From contig JALFGN010000045.1 of NCBI GenBank assembly GCA_022777285.1, positions 1-46,729 of the forward strand: a DNA stretch of 46,729 bases. Direction: 5' to 3'. This document shows positions 16,623 through 24,347 of the stretch, one piece after another. Source of the DNA: Blautia sp. GTDB lineage: Bacteria; Bacillota; Clostridia; Lachnospirales; Lachnospiraceae. Position numbers and translations under genes: made by a program. Each line of letters opens with the position of its first letter. Position 1 is the first letter of the stretch. The notes beneath the pieces were generated by a model, which searched no databases, was not told the DNA's origin, and saw nothing but the letters and a program-made list of their open reading frames with translations.

Positions 16623-18815
16623 ATGAAATCATTGGTTCTTGCAGAGAAGCCTTCGGTTGCCAGAGACATTGCCAGAGTTCTTCATTGCAGTAAAAAATTA
16701 AACGGAGCACTCGAAGGGGAACAGTATATTGTGACATGGGCCTTAGGGCATCTGGTCACACTGGCAGATCCGGAAGGATACGATAACAAATACAAAGAGT
16801 GGAAAATGGAGCATCTTCCTATGATGCCCGCAAAAATGGAGCTAGTTGTAATCAAACAGACTGCAAAACAGTACAATGCGGTAAAGACTCAGCTTTACAG
16901 AAAGGATGTCAAAGAGATCATTATTGCGACGGATGCGGGAAGGGAAGGAGAACTGGTAGCCAGATGGATACTGGAGAAGGCAAACTGCAGGAAGCCGATA
17001 AAGCGTCTTTGGATTTCCTCTGTGACAGATAAGGCAATTCGGGATGGATTTGCCAATCTGAAGGATGGAAGGGCGTATAATCATCTTTATGAGGCTGCGT
17101 CTGCAAGAGCAGAGGCAGACTGGCTGGTGGGAATCAATGCGACAAGAGCACTGACCTGTAAATACAATGCGCAGCTTTCCTGTGGCCGTGTACAGACACC
17201 AACGCTGGCTATGATCGCTAAGCGGGAAGAAGAAATACGCAATTTTAAGCCGGAAGACTATTATGGGATGCATGTGACGGCAGGAGCCGTACAGTTTGTC
17301 TGGCAGGACAGAAAAAGCGGATCTTACCGCTCCTTCAATCAAGACCGAATGCAAGAGCTGAGGAAGCAAATACTGGGAGCAGAGTTGGTTGTAGAATCCG
17401 TAGAAAAAACCGCAAAAAAAACTTACGCACCGGCTTTGTATGATCTTACAGAACTGCAAAGAGATGCTAATCGAAAGTTCGGATTTTCAGCGAAAGAGAC
17501 ATTGAATATTATGCAGCGTCTTTATGAAAATCATAAAGTACTCACTTATCCGCGAACCGATTCCAGATACATAGGATCGGATATTGTAGGAACGTTGCAG
17601 GATCGACTGAAAGCCTGTGCAGTAGGTCCGTATCGGAAAATGGCAGGGATGTTGTCCATGAAACCGATCAAAGCAGGAAAGTCTTTTGTGGACGACAAAA
17701 AAGTCAGTGATCATCATGCAATCATTCCTACGGAACAGTTTGTCCAGCTCGATCATATGACAAACGAAGAGAGAAAAATTTATGATTTGGTCGTACGGAG
17801 ATTTTTAAGTGTATTGTATCCGCCTTTTGAATATGAACAGACAACGATAAAATCCAGTGCTGCTGGTGAATGTTTTATAGCAAAAGGGAAAATTGTCAGA
17901 CATGCAGGCTGGAAAGAAGTATATGAGGGAAATTGGTCAGAGGAAGAAGAGACAGAAGAGGAATCCAGACCCAAAGAGCAGACACTGCCGGAATTAAAAA
18001 AGGGACAGAAACTTTCTGTTGGAAAGGTGGATCTGGTCAAAGACCAGACAAAACCACCGGCTCATTTTAATGAAGCGACACTTTTGTCTGCTATGGAAAA
18101 TCCGGTGAAATATATGGAAACGCATGATGCAAAAGCAGCCCGGACACTGGGAGAAACAGGCGGTCTTGGAACGGTCGCTACAAGAGCGGATATTATTGAT
18201 AAACTTTTTCATACATTTCTTATGGAAAAGAGAGGAAATGATATTTTTATTACTTCAAAAGCCAGACAGCTTCTGGAGCTGGTACCGGAAGACCTGAAAA
18301 AACCGGAACTGACTGCAGACTGGGAAATGAAGCTTTCGAAGATAGCAGAAGGAAAACTGAAAGATGCTGCCTTTCTGACTGATATTCGCGCATATACACA
18401 GACGCTGATTCAGGAAATTAAAACAGGAGACGGTACCTTCCGACATGATAATCTGACGAATGTGAAATGTCCCGTCTGTGGAAAAAGAATGCTTTCTGTA
18501 AATGGGAAAAACAGCAAAATGCTGGTATGTCAGGACCGGGAATGCGGACACAGGGAGACAATTTCCAGAACGTCCAACGCCAGATGCCCGAAATGTCATA
18601 AGAAGATGGAATTGTATGTAAAGGGAAAAGAAGATACCTTTCTTTGTGCATGCGGTTATAAGGAGAAACTTTCTGCTTTTACGGCAAGAAGAGAAAAGGA
18701 AGGCGCCGGAGTCAGCAAAAAAGATGTGCAGCGTTATCTGAACAAACAGAAGAAAGAAGCAGAAGAACCAATCAATTCCGCATTTGCCGATGCATTTGCA
18801 AAATTGAAGTTATAA
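16623..18815 (+). CDS. topB: DNA topoisomerase III
   Basis: Type IA topoisomerase, 730 residues, which decatenates and relaxes negatively supercoiled DNA through a transient 5'-phosphotyrosine. The N-terminal TOPRIM domain starts SLVLAEKPSVARDIA and contains the acidic DAGREGE motif; the active-site tyrosine is Tyr309 in TYPRTDSRY. The C-terminus has two zinc-ribbon-like segments, CPVCGKRM...CQDRECGH and CPKCHKKM...CACGYKE, the second with a degenerate spacing. Mobile-element TopB proteins are common in this group, but nothing mobile surrounds this copy and it seems to be the chromosomal housekeeping type. It follows aroF by 14 bases and may be transcribed with it. Confidence 0.94.
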   Translation: MKSLVLAEKPSVARDIARVLHCSKKLNGALEGEQYIVTWALGHLVTLADPEGYDNKYKEWKMEHLPMMPAKMELVVIKQTAKQYNAVKTQLYRKDVKEIIIATDAGREGELVARWILEKANCRKPIKRLWISSVTDKAIRDGFANLKDGRAYNHLYEAASARAEADWLVGINATRALTCKYNAQLSCGRVQTPTLAMIAKREEEIRNFKPEDYYGMHVTAGAVQFVWQDRKSGSYRSFNQDRMQELRKQILGAELVVESVEKTAKKTYAPALYDLTELQRDANRKFGFSAKETLNIMQRLYENHKVLTYPRTDSRYIGSDIVGTLQDRLKACAVGPYRKMAGMLSMKPIKAGKSFVDDKKVSDHHAIIPTEQFVQLDHMTNEERKIYDLVVRRFLSVLYPPFEYEQTTIKSSAAGECFIAKGKIVRHAGWKEVYEGNWSEEEETEEESRPKEQTLPELKKGQKLSVGKVDLVKDQTKPPAHFNEATLLSAMENPVKYMETHDAKAARTLGETGGLGTVATRADIIDKLFHTFLMEKRGNDIFITSKARQLLELVPEDLKKPELTADWEMKLSKIAEGKLKDAAFLTDIRAYTQTLIQEIKTGDGTFRHDNLTNVKCPVCGKRMLSVNGKNSKMLVCQDRECGHRETISRTSNARCPKCHKKMELYVKGKEDTFLCACGYKEKLSAFTARREKEGAGVSKKDVQRYLNKQKKEAEEPINSAFADAFAKLKL

Positions 18816-18823
18816 AGAAAAAT

Positions 18824-18849
18824 GCAGGGACGTCGTCAGACGTTCCTGC
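18824..18849. terminator. Shared terminator between topB and the arsR-type gene
   Basis: The hairpin GCAGGGACGTC (18824-18834) / GACGTTCCTGC (18839-18849) has a GTCA loop and one mismatch or wobble. On the reverse strand it is followed by a T-rich tract (complement of AAAGAAAAAT), so it works best for the reverse gene; forward-strand T content (CTTTATT) is poorer. Confidence 0.65.
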
Positions 18850-18854
18850 TGCCT

Positions 18855-19208
18855 TTATTCCAGTACATGATCCAGACCTTGATTCAATATGGTTTCTACA
18901 TGCGAATCTGCCAGTGAATAGTATACCGTTTTGCCCTCTCTGCGAAATTTGACGAGTTTCATCTGCTTCAGAATGCGAAGCTGATGGGAAATTGCACTTT
19001 GTGTCATATCAAGAACAGAAGCAATATCGCAAACACACAATTCCTGGGCAGACAATGCATAGAGAATACGGATTCTGGTTGGATCTCCGAATACTTTGAA
19101 CAGATCTGCCAGCGCATATAGCGTATTATCATCTGAAATGGCTCTTTTTTTAATGTTTTTATGGGTATGCACACAATCGCAGACTTCTATGTTTTCTGTT
19201 ATTTTCAT
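18855..19208 (-). CDS. ArsR/SmtB-family metal-sensing repressor, CadC-like
   Basis: Winged-helix repressor of 117 residues. The helix-turn-helix is at VCDIASVLDMTQSAISHQLRILKQMKLVKFRREGKTVYYSL. Metal ligands typical of CadC are present: an N-terminal CDCVHTH (Cys10, Cys12, His14, His16) and ELCVCD with Cys58 and Cys60. A second possible site in the last helix has Asp-x-His (ADSHVET) and a downstream Asp-His (GLDHVLE), as in zinc sensors. Cadmium, lead or zinc sensing is therefore likely. The start could be ATG at 19208 or the preceding TTG at 19211, which is better spaced from AAGGA. No metal pump or transporter lies beside it, so its target is elsewhere or is the gene itself. Confidence 0.9.
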   Translation of the reverse strand: MKITENIEVCDCVHTHKNIKKRAISDDNTLYALADLFKVFGDPTRIRILYALSAQELCVCDIASVLDMTQSAISHQLRILKQMKLVKFRREGKTVYYSLADSHVETILNQGLDHVLE

Positions 19209-19246
19209 CAAACTATCCGTCCTTATTCTTGTATTTCCTGAGCTTT

Positions 19247-19275
19247 AGTGTAAAGGAAAAAGAAAAATTGTGCAA
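19247..19275 (-). promoter_or_regulatory. Promoter of the arsR-type gene
   Basis: On the reverse strand TTGCAC (19275-19270) and TACACT (19252-19247) are separated by 17 bp, giving a leader of roughly 30 bases. No clear 12-2-12 ArsR operator repeat was found around it. Confidence 0.6.
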
Positions 19276-19317
19276 GTATTTCTAAAATATATTTAAAACT
19301 CTTTATAAAAAATTTCC

Positions 19318-19346
19318 TTGTGACATGTATTTCCTTATGGTAAAAT
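19318..19346 (+). promoter_or_regulatory. Promoter of citrate synthase
   Basis: TTGTGA (19318-19323), a 17-bp spacer and TAAAAT (19341-19346) predict a start near 19353, about 40 bases before the citrate synthase ATG. This also excludes the in-frame ATG at 19353 as the translation start. Confidence 0.6.
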
Positions 19347-19391
19347 GTCGTTATGCTAAAGCGAAGAAGACAAGAAAAGGGGGAATCTAAT

Positions 19392-20750
19392 ATGGGATTC
19401 AATATGAAAGTTACACCGGAGATCGAGGCCCTTACAAAAATTTGCCAGGATAACAGCAAAATGGACGTGTCTCTTTATGGGAAGTATGATGTAAAAAGGG
19501 GTTTGCGTGATATTAATGGAAAAGGGGTATTGGCAGGACTTACGCAGATTTCCAATATCGTTTCCAGTAAAATTGTAGATGGAAAAAGTGTTCCGTGTGA
19601 TGGAGAGTTATATTACAGAGGAATTAACATCGAAGATTTGACCAAAGGTTTTCTTGAGGATAAACGATTTGGTTTTGAAGAAGCTACCTACTTATTGTTG
19701 TTTGGAAATCTTCCTACCGGGCAGGAACTGAAAGATTTTAGCCGTATACTGGCAAATCAGCGCTGTCTTCCGAGAAACTTTGTGCGGGATGTCATTATGA
19801 AAGCGCCCAGCAAAGATATGATGAATACGCTTTCACGAAGTGTGCTTACCTTGTATTCCTATGATTCCAATCCAGAGGATATTTCGCTTCCGAATGTTCT
19901 GCGTCAGTGTATGAATCTGATCAGTATCTTTCCGATGTTGTCTGTGTATGGATATCAGGCGCACAGACATTATAACCAGAATAAGAGCCTTTATATACAC
20001 AATCCAAAAAAAGAATTGTCAACAGCAGAAAATATTCTGCGTATGCTTCGTCCGGATAAAAAATATACACCGTTTGAAGCAACGATTCTGGATCTGGCAC
20101 TTGTGCTTCACATGGAACATGGTGGTGGTAATAACTCGACCTTTACAACTCATGTGGTTTCTTCATCCGGAACAGATACCTATTCTGCGATAGCAGCAGC
20201 ACTTGGTTCTCTGAAAGGACCAAAGCATGGCGGTGCGAACATTAAAGTTGTCAGTATGTTTGATGATATGAAGAAACAGGTTCGTGACTGGACAGATGAA
20301 GAAGAAGTTTCCGAATACCTTCGTAAATTGCTTCATAAAGAAGCTTTTGACCGAAGGGGCCTGATTTATGGAATGGGACATGCAGTCTATTCCATATCAG
20401 ATCCGCGTGCCCGGATCTTTAAGCAGTTTGTAGAGAAGCTGGCAGAAGAAAAGGGACGAATGAAAGATTTCAGGCTTTATGAAATGGTAGAGCGTCTTGC
20501 GCCGGTCATCATCGGTCAGGAACGGCATATATATAAAGGAGTCAGTGCAAATGTAGACTTCTACAGCGGCTTTGTCTACAGTATGCTGGAACTTCCTCTG
20601 GAACTGTATACACCGATGTTTGCCATTGCACGTATTGTAGGATGGAGCGCTCACCGAATGGAAGAACTGATCAACACAGATAAGATTATACGTCCGGCCT
20701 ATAAAAATGTGCTGGAAGAACAGACTTATCTGCCATTATCAGAAAGATAA
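19392..20750 (+). CDS. gltA: Citrate synthase
   Basis: Citrate/methylcitrate synthase family enzyme, 452 residues, condensing oxaloacetate and acetyl-CoA; in fermentative Firmicutes it feeds 2-oxoglutarate and glutamate synthesis. Motifs include LHMEHGGGNNSTF, LKGPKHGGANIKV, IYGMGHAVYSISDPRA, where the catalytic His lies, and ANVDFYSGFVY, which carries the catalytic Asp. The N-terminus (FNMKVTPEIEALTKICQDNSKMD) is longer than in small bacterial citrate synthases and is typical of clostridial forms. The AAAAGGGGGA ribosome site precedes the ATG at 19392. The gene is followed after 34 bases by yqeG. Confidence 0.94.
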   Translation: MGFNMKVTPEIEALTKICQDNSKMDVSLYGKYDVKRGLRDINGKGVLAGLTQISNIVSSKIVDGKSVPCDGELYYRGINIEDLTKGFLEDKRFGFEEATYLLLFGNLPTGQELKDFSRILANQRCLPRNFVRDVIMKAPSKDMMNTLSRSVLTLYSYDSNPEDISLPNVLRQCMNLISIFPMLSVYGYQAHRHYNQNKSLYIHNPKKELSTAENILRMLRPDKKYTPFEATILDLALVLHMEHGGGNNSTFTTHVVSSSGTDTYSAIAAALGSLKGPKHGGANIKVVSMFDDMKKQVRDWTDEEEVSEYLRKLLHKEAFDRRGLIYGMGHAVYSISDPRARIFKQFVEKLAEEKGRMKDFRLYEMVERLAPVIIGQERHIYKGVSANVDFYSGFVYSMLELPLELYTPMFAIARIVGWSAHRMEELINTDKIIRPAYKNVLEEQTYLPLSER

Positions 20751-20784
20751 TACGTATACAAAAAAGAGAAATGAGGATAGAATT

Positions 20785-21297
20785 ATGTTCCAGACCTTTT
20801 TTCCGGATGAATATCTGGATTCTGCTTATGTGATTGATTATGAAAAACTTTACAGCCAGGGATACCGGGGACTGATTTTTGATATTGACAACACATTGGT
20901 ACCTCACGGTGAACCGGCAGATCAAAGAGCCATTGCTCTTTTTGCAAGATTGAAAAAAATCGGATTTCAATGTTGTCTTCTTTCTAATAATCAATATGAG
21001 AGAGTGTCTTCTTTTAATAAAGATGTACAGGTGCACTTTATTGAAGATGCACATAAACCTTCCAGAAAGAATTATCAGAAAGCCATGGAGATTATGGGAA
21101 CGGAACAGAAGAATACCGTTTTTATCGGTGACCAGCTTTTTACAGATGTATATGGAGCAAAAAGAACTGGAATTCGAAACATTCTGGTACGTCCCATTCA
21201 TCCAAAAGAAGAGATTCAGATCGTATTCAAACGAAAATTAGAGAAAATCGTACTTTATTTTTATCAGAAAGAGCAAAGAAAGCGAAAAAACAGTTGA
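20785..21297 (+). CDS. yqeG: YqeG-family HAD phosphatase
   Basis: HAD superfamily subclass IIIA phosphatase of 170 residues, similar to YqeG of Gram-positive bacteria. The nucleophile motif is LIFDIDNTLVPHGEPAD (DxDNT), motif II lies at CCLLSNN and motif IV at FIGDQLFTDVYGAKRTG. The C-terminus ends in a basic tail (KEQRKRKNS). The ATG at 20785 follows GAGGA; the in-frame ATG at 20707 lies inside gltA. The physiological substrate of the family is not established. Confidence 0.9.
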   Translation: MFQTFFPDEYLDSAYVIDYEKLYSQGYRGLIFDIDNTLVPHGEPADQRAIALFARLKKIGFQCCLLSNNQYERVSSFNKDVQVHFIEDAHKPSRKNYQKAMEIMGTEQKNTVFIGDQLFTDVYGAKRTGIRNILVRPIHPKEEIQIVFKRKLEKIVLYFYQKEQRKRKNS

Positions 21298-21322
21298 AAA
21301 ATCGAGTAAGGTATTATACAAT
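21294..21322 (+). promoter_or_regulatory. Promoter of efp
   Basis: TTGAAA (21294-21299), a 17-bp spacer and TACAAT (21317-21322) lie at the 3' end of yqeG and predict a start near 21329. It gives efp a promoter independent of the citrate synthase operon. Confidence 0.55.
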
Positions 21323-21382
21323 GAAGTACAGTGGAAAAAGTGATTATTTTCCAATGGAAGAATTTAAGGAGGAATATTCATT

Positions 21383-21940
21383 ATGATATCAGCAGGAGAT
21401 TTCAAAAACGGTCTCACTCTGGAAATTGACGGCAATGTAGTACAGATTATGGAATTCCAGCACGTAAAACCTGGAAAAGGCGCTGCCTTTGTAAGAACAA
21501 AATTAAAAAACGTGATCAATGGCGGTGTAGTTGAAAAAACTTTCAGACCTACTGAAAAATTCCCACAGGCACGTATTGATCGTGTAGATATGCAGTATCT
21601 GTATAATGATGGTGATTTATTCTATTTCATGAATAACGAGACATATGATCAGATTGCAATTGACAACGAAACAGTTGGCGATTCTCTGAAATTTGTAAAA
21701 GAGAACGAAGTTGTTAAAGTATGTTCCTATAACGGAAGCGTATTTGCAATTGAGGCTCCTTTATTCGTTGAACTGGAAATCACAGAAACAGAGCCAGGAT
21801 TTAAAGGTGATACAGCTCAGGGTGCTACAAAACCAGCAGTTGTTGAAACTGGTGCAACCGTATACGTACCACTGTTTGTAGACCAGGGTGATAAAATTAA
21901 AATCGATACAAGATCAGGTGAATATCTGTCTCGTGTTTAA
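21383..21940 (+). CDS. efp: Elongation factor P
   Basis: Translation factor that rescues ribosomes stalled at polyproline stretches; 185 residues with the normal three beta-barrel domains (KOW-like N-terminal, central OB, C-terminal OB ending [19 protein letters not shown]). Lys32 in KPGKGAAF sits at the tip loop and is the residue modified in Bacillus-type EF-P; the PGKG loop lacks the extended proline-containing loop of some subfamilies. A strong AAGGAGG site lies upstream. Codon choice is biased toward frequent codons, as expected for an abundant protein. Confidence 0.97.
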   Translation: MISAGDFKNGLTLEIDGNVVQIMEFQHVKPGKGAAFVRTKLKNVINGGVVEKTFRPTEKFPQARIDRVDMQYLYNDGDLFYFMNNETYDQIAIDNETVGDSLKFVKENEVVKVCSYNGSVFAIEAPLFVELEITETEPGFKGDTAQGATKPAVVETGATVYVPLFVDQGDKIKIDTRSGEYLSRV

Positions 21941-21946
21941 TCAGTG

Positions 21947-21979
21947 AAAAAAGTCCGGATTTCTGATCCGGACTTTTTT
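21947..21979 (+). terminator. Terminator after efp
   Basis: A 14-bp stem built of AAAAAAGTCCGGAT and ATCCGGACTTTTTT closes over TTCTG (21961-21965) and ends in T6. The A and T flanks make it usable from both strands, so it may also end the reverse gene at 22005. Confidence 0.9.
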
Positions 21980-22004
21980 GCGGAATCGAAACAGTTACGG
22001 ATTT

Positions 22005-22889
22005 TTAAAAATCCAGAGTTTGCTTGGAACGGTCAAAATAGTAAACGTGATCGGAAAGAACTTCTTCCGGCTCTACATTGGTTGTATTTACTTCCTGGAC
22101 CATGAGTTCAAGTTCGGATTTGGAATAAAGACCGGAATCGGGGATCAGAATGCATTCGTGAATACTGCTTGGCAGTACAAAGAAATTACTGTTGAGAAGT
22201 GCAGAAATATGTGAGAGAACATGGGGATAGAGAAGCGCAGAGGCTCCGAAATAGCGTTCCTGATTGGAAAGAATAAACATGTGCTCCTCCGGAAGATCTT
22301 CAGGAATGGGCGTATTGGACAGATGACAGATCAGTTCTTCAATTCCCTGAAACTGAAAGGGAAGCCGTCTGCTGGTATTTAGACAGGCATCATGGAAAAG
22401 ATCATCCAGGGTTACTTCCCAGCTTGCCATATGTTCGTTGTAAATCAGGATACTGCTGTTTGGAAAATCAGACTGTTGGATTCGGAAGTAAAAGACGATT
22501 GCAAGATCCAGATAGGGGATATGTGGAATTTTACTGAGCAGTGTCTCATTGCGTTGGTAATTTACCAGTTTATAGCAGATATGCGGCCGGACGTGTCGGT
22601 AATCACTGAGAACACGGCGCAGATTTTCCGGTTCATCCATGCGGTATTCATGATTCAGCGCCAGGATTTTCCGGGCGATCTGTTGAATGGAAATTCCTTT
22701 CCTGTGCCAGGAATAAAAATCTTTCAGATAAAAGCTGGGGGCGATACACTGGCCTTTTTTCATGATAATAACCGTGTCCAAGGTAGTGCCGTTGTTTTTT
22801 TCCACGGGATGGATTTCAACCCGGGCATCTTTTCCGACCAGTGTCTGCAGAGCAGGAATCAGCTGCTGCTTGAATGCGTTGTAGTTCAT
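22005..22889 (-). CDS. DUF5688-like conserved protein of Lachnospiraceae
   Basis: A 294-residue soluble protein without signal peptide or membrane segment. It resembles proteins I know as DUF5688, found in large numbers in Lachnospiraceae, often in several copies per genome; the function is unknown. Recognisable features are the start NYNAFKQQLIPALQTLVG, a conserved GTTLDTVIIMKKGQCIAPSFYLKDFY segment, and the C-terminal LLNSNFFVLPSSIHECILIPD stretch. The start codon at 22889 has an AGGAGG site ten bases upstream, and an unusually long leader precedes it. It is transcribed away from the tRNA-Arg gene. Attribution to the family is by memory of its motifs. Confidence 0.8.
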   Translation of the reverse strand: MNYNAFKQQLIPALQTLVGKDARVEIHPVEKNNGTTLDTVIIMKKGQCIAPSFYLKDFYSWHRKGISIQQIARKILALNHEYRMDEPENLRRVLSDYRHVRPHICYKLVNYQRNETLLSKIPHIPYLDLAIVFYFRIQQSDFPNSSILIYNEHMASWEVTLDDLFHDACLNTSRRLPFQFQGIEELICHLSNTPIPEDLPEEHMFILSNQERYFGASALLYPHVLSHISALLNSNFFVLPSSIHECILIPDSGLYSKSELELMVQEVNTTNVEPEEVLSDHVYYFDRSKQTLDF

Positions 22890-23086
22890 AGGGAAATGAC
22901 CTCCTGAATAAATTTATTATATTAAAGAACTGCGCAGTCTGACCAAAGAAACTACAGAGTTCTGTAATATTGAATGATAAAATCCGGGATTAGAAAAAGA
23001 ATCGAATAGAAAAGATCCCTGAAAGAAAGGGAAAGAAACTAACGCTCCAGATAGAAGAGAGAAGCTGTGTCTTCTCTGATTAGATA

Positions 23087-23115
23087 AATATAGCATGGAA
23101 CGTGTGGAGCTGCAA
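23087..23115 (-). promoter_or_regulatory. Promoter of the DUF5688-like gene, with a long leader
   Basis: On the reverse strand TTGCAG (23115-23110), a 17-bp spacer and TATATT (23092-23087) predict a start near 23080. That leaves about 190 bases of untranslated leader (22890-23080) containing the hairpin AGAGAAG/CTTCTCT (23058-23077), the palindrome ACTGCGCAGT near 22930 and smaller dyads. No small ORF with a good ribosome site was found in it. Confidence 0.5.
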
Positions 23116-23177
23116 GGGAATATTTATAAATTATTTATTAAATAGCAGGAAGAGAAAGGAAAAAAAGCGCAGAAGAC

Positions 23178-23206
23178 TTTACAAGTTCATATATCTGTGT
23201 TAGAAT
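23178..23206 (+). promoter_or_regulatory. Promoter of tRNA-Arg
   Basis: TTTACA (23178-23183), a 17-bp spacer and TAGAAT (23201-23206) lie 38 bases before the tRNA. It is divergent from the DUF5688 promoter, so together the two account for the gene-free stretch 22890-23244. Confidence 0.6.
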
Positions 23207-23244
23207 ATTAAAAGTGTGATTTCCAAGAGAAATAAGCACAATAA

Positions 23245-23317
23245 GCACTCGTAGCTCAGGGGATAGAGCAGTGGTTTCCGGTACCACGTGTCGGGGGTTC
23301 GAATCCCTCCGGGTGTG
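23245..23317 (+). tRNA. tRNA-Arg (anticodon CCG)
   Basis: A 73-base cloverleaf. The acceptor GCACTCG pairs with CGGGTGT (23310-23316), the D arm is GCTC/GAGC, the anticodon stem GTGGT/ACCAC holds the loop TTCCGGT with anticodon CCG at 23278-23280, and the T arm closes TTCGAAT. The first acceptor pair is G-U and the discriminator base is G. The 3' CCA is not encoded (TTT follows), so it must be added after transcription. It reads the CGG arginine codon. Confidence 0.95.
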
Positions 23318-23321
23318 TTTA

Positions 23322-23339
23322 ATGCTTTGGGGAAAGCAT
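23322..23339 (+). other. Hairpin just downstream of tRNA-Arg
   Basis: ATGCTTT and AAAGCAT form a 7-bp stem with a GGGG loop four bases beyond the tRNA. It lacks a following T run, so it is more likely a processing or stability element than a terminator, leaving open co-transcription of tRNA and the next gene. Confidence 0.35.
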
Positions 23340-23388
23340 GGAATAAGGGAATGAAGGGTAAGAGTCTTACAAGGAGGACAAACAGAAC

Positions 23389-24288
23389 ATGTTAGACAAT
23401 TTCAGAGAATGGCTGTCAGATAATCTGAGGTATATTCTTCTGGGCTTGGCTATTTTGATCGTACTTGTGTTGTTGTTCTTTGGTATTAAGGCGCTGACCA
23501 GCGTATTTTCAAAAGATGATGAGCCAAAGACACAGGCAGAGGAACCTGTAGAGTCATCGGACGATGCAGAAAAAGAAGAGACACAGGACGAGAAAAAAGA
23601 CGAGAATGTATTACAGAAAAATGCATATCCGGAAGTGAACTCTTTGATTGATTCCTTCTATACAGCATGGGGTCAGAAAAATGTAGAGCAAATGAAGGAA
23701 CTTACGGATAGTTTTGATGCTACAGATGAAGCAAAGGTTTCCAATGCGTCTTATATTGAAAACTACAGTAATGTAACTGTTTATACAAAACAGGGACTTA
23801 CAGAAGATAGTTTTGTGGTATTTGTCTCTTATGACCTGAAGTTTACAGATGTGGAAACAGCAGCACCGGGACTGTCACAATTATATGTTATGAAGAATGA
23901 TGAAGATCGTTTTATTATTCATAATGATGACAGTAATGAAGAAATCAACGCATATATGGCGGAAGTAACACAGGATGCGGATGTGCAGGCGTTGATTACA
24001 GAAGTAGAAACTCGTTTGAATGAAGCAATGGATGCAGATCCGGAGTTAAAAGCTTTTGAGGAACAGCTGGGAGAAGAAAGCAATCTTGCAGTCGTTGCAG
24101 ATGACGGAGCAATGCTTACTGTGAAAGAGGATTGTAATTTCCGGAGAGAAGCCAGCACAGATGCAGAAGTTCTGGATCTGTTATCTGCAGGAACACAGGT
24201 AAAGAAAGTGACCAATGGACCGGAAGGCTGGATTGAAGTCGAGTATGAAGGTCAGACAGGCTATATTTCAGATACATTATTGCAATAA
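23389..24288 (+). CDS. Membrane-anchored protein with C-terminal bacterial SH3 domain
   Basis: A 299-residue protein with a short cytoplasmic start, one membrane helix (residues about 14-33, YILLGLAILIVLVLLFFGI), an acidic Glu/Asp/Lys linker (about 45-75) and an extracytoplasmic part. Residues about 80-205 form an NTF2-like-looking alpha/beta domain (YPEVNSLIDSFYTAWGQKNVEQMKEL), and the last 65 residues form an SH3 type 3 domain (LTVKEDCNFRREASTDAEVLDLLSAGTQVKKV to GQTGYISDTLLQ). Such SH3 domains commonly bind peptidoglycan, so a role at the cell wall is likely. AAGGAGG lies upstream with a rather long 12-base spacing. Function is not known. The next gene, on the other strand, is a wall-binding deacetylase, which hints at a shared envelope role. 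Confidence 0.85.
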   Translation: MLDNFREWLSDNLRYILLGLAILIVLVLLFFGIKALTSVFSKDDEPKTQAEEPVESSDDAEKEETQDEKKDENVLQKNAYPEVNSLIDSFYTAWGQKNVEQMKELTDSFDATDEAKVSNASYIENYSNVTVYTKQGLTEDSFVVFVSYDLKFTDVETAAPGLSQLYVMKNDEDRFIIHNDDSNEEINAYMAEVTQDADVQALITEVETRLNEAMDADPELKAFEEQLGEESNLAVVADDGAMLTVKEDCNFRREASTDAEVLDLLSAGTQVKKVTNGPEGWIEVEYEGQTGYISDTLLQ

Positions 24289-24297
24289 ATGAAAAAG

Positions 24298-24337
24298 AAA
24301 ATCGCTGATTGGAGGAAATTCCAATCAGCGATTTTTT
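24298..24337. terminator. Bidirectional terminator between SH3 and deacetylase genes
   Basis: AAATCGCTGATTGG and CCAATCAGCGATTT pair over about 14 bp with an AGGAAATT loop and T-rich ends on both strands, as expected between convergent genes. Confidence 0.88.
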
Positions 24338-24347
24338 CAGTTGTTTA

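Noticed and set aside
16623-18815. topB as evidence of an integrated conjugative element
   Set aside because: No integrase, relaxase, T4SS genes or attachment repeats are nearby, and flanking genes are housekeeping.
23058-23077. Hairpin AGAGAAG/CTTCTCT as a terminator or small RNA
   Set aside because: It lacks a T run on either strand and no independent promoter points to it; best explained as part of the DUF5688 leader.
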